The notes below the pieces were generated by a model. The model was not told the DNA's origin, ran no database searches, and worked only from the letters and a program-made list of their open reading frames with translations. A stretch of DNA of 5,650 nt from Fretibacterium sp. (GTDB taxonomy: Bacteria; Synergistota; Synergistia; Synergistales; Aminobacteriaceae). Position numbers and translations under genes: made by a program. Shown here one piece after another: positions 5,417 to 5,650 of the stretch (positions are counted from its first letter, which is position 1; the number at the start of each line of letters is the position of its first letter). Location of the stretch: NCBI GenBank assembly GCA_016280565.1, contig JAEEGY010000161.1, positions 1-5,650 on the forward strand. The letters are read 5' to 3'.

Positions 5417-5650
5417 AAGCCCTGACGAACTCGTCCTCATGCGCCGCGCGGGGAAGGTGGTTGCGGATATACTGGACCGTGTCAGGGAGGTCGTTCGGCC
5501 CGGCGTCACGACGGCGGAGCTGGACACCCTGGCGGAGGATTATATCCGCTCCTGCGGCGGGGCGCCGGTCTTTAAGGGGTATCGCCCTTCATCGGACATG
5601 ACGCCCTTTCCGGGGACCATCTGTGCCTCAGTGAATGAGGAGGTCGTTCA
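5403..5650 (+). CDS. map: Type I methionine aminopeptidase, N-terminal fragment (3' end outside window)
   Basis: Methionine aminopeptidase removes the initiator Met from nascent proteins, using a pair of divalent metals. The first 82 codons are visible, and the frame runs off the window in a partial codon CA-, consistent with the family's substrate-binding His. Recognisable motifs are LKSPDELVLMRRAGKVVA (4-21), VRPGVTTAELDTLAEDYI (31-48), the FKGY segment (57-60) and the FPGTICASVNEEVV stretch (69-82). Between GY and FP there are eight residues (RPSSDMTP), about six more than in the E. coli enzyme. The metal ligands lie downstream and cannot be checked. ATG 5403 overlaps adk's end by 14 bases; GTG 5406 is a possible alternative. 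The Shine-Dalgarno candidate is weak (AAGG at 5390-5393), so coupling to adk is likely. The secY-adk-map order is common in Gram-positive bacteria. Confidence 0.96.
   Translation, partial: MVHLKSPDELVLMRRAGKVVADILDRVREVVRPGVTTAELDTLAEDYIRSCGGAPVFKGYRPSSDMTPFPGTICASVNEEVV

Noticed and set aside
1..5650. Search for an undescribed system: mobile elements, direct or inverted repeats, CRISPR arrays, tRNA genes, hidden small genes
   Set aside because: Every gap is 26 bases or shorter and each gene is a recognised housekeeping gene in standard order. No repeat or RNA gene stood out by eye; a repeat finder and tRNA scan could confirm this.

Overview
The window is a bacterial ribosomal-protein operon of the spc type, followed by secY, adk and the start of map. 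Every gene is on the + strand. The order is rplX (3' end only), rplE, rpsN, rpsH, rplF, rplR, rpsE, rpmD, rplO, secY, adk, map (5' end only). Coding sequence fills nearly the whole window. The intergenic gaps are 1 to 26 bases and adk overlaps map by 14 bases, so the block looks like one polycistronic transcript with no visible promoter or terminator inside it.

Organism: clearly a bacterium. The DNA is GC-rich (roughly 60% by eye), AAG is strongly preferred for lysine, and most genes have purine-rich Shine-Dalgarno sites. The short zinc-type S14, the four-Cys L24 tail, the zinc-LID adenylate kinase and the order secY-adk-map all differ from the Enterobacteria arrangement and fit Gram-positive and related lineages. 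The protein style reminds me of Synergistota, but that is an impression, not a demonstrated placement.

Layout: bases 1-130 hold the L24 tail. Bases 147-1319 encode L5, S14 and S8. Bases 1334-3450 encode L6, L18, S5, L30 and L15. Bases 3452-4756 encode the SecY translocon channel. Bases 4769-5416 encode adenylate kinase, and from 5403 to the window edge runs type I methionine aminopeptidase.

How they work together: the ribosomal proteins build the 30S (S14, S8, S5) and 50S (L24, L5, L6, L18, L30, L15) subunits. SecY is the membrane channel to which ribosomes dock or to which SecA delivers preproteins. Methionine aminopeptidase trims the initiator Met at the ribosomal exit. Adenylate kinase balances adenine nucleotides for growth.

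I found no undescribed system, mobile element, CRISPR array or RNA gene. The points worth a second look are small: G-run ribosome binding sites in place of GGAGG at several genes, three Cys4 zinc sites in one operon, two starts that are easily miscalled upstream, and local sequence departures in S5, S8 and Map.
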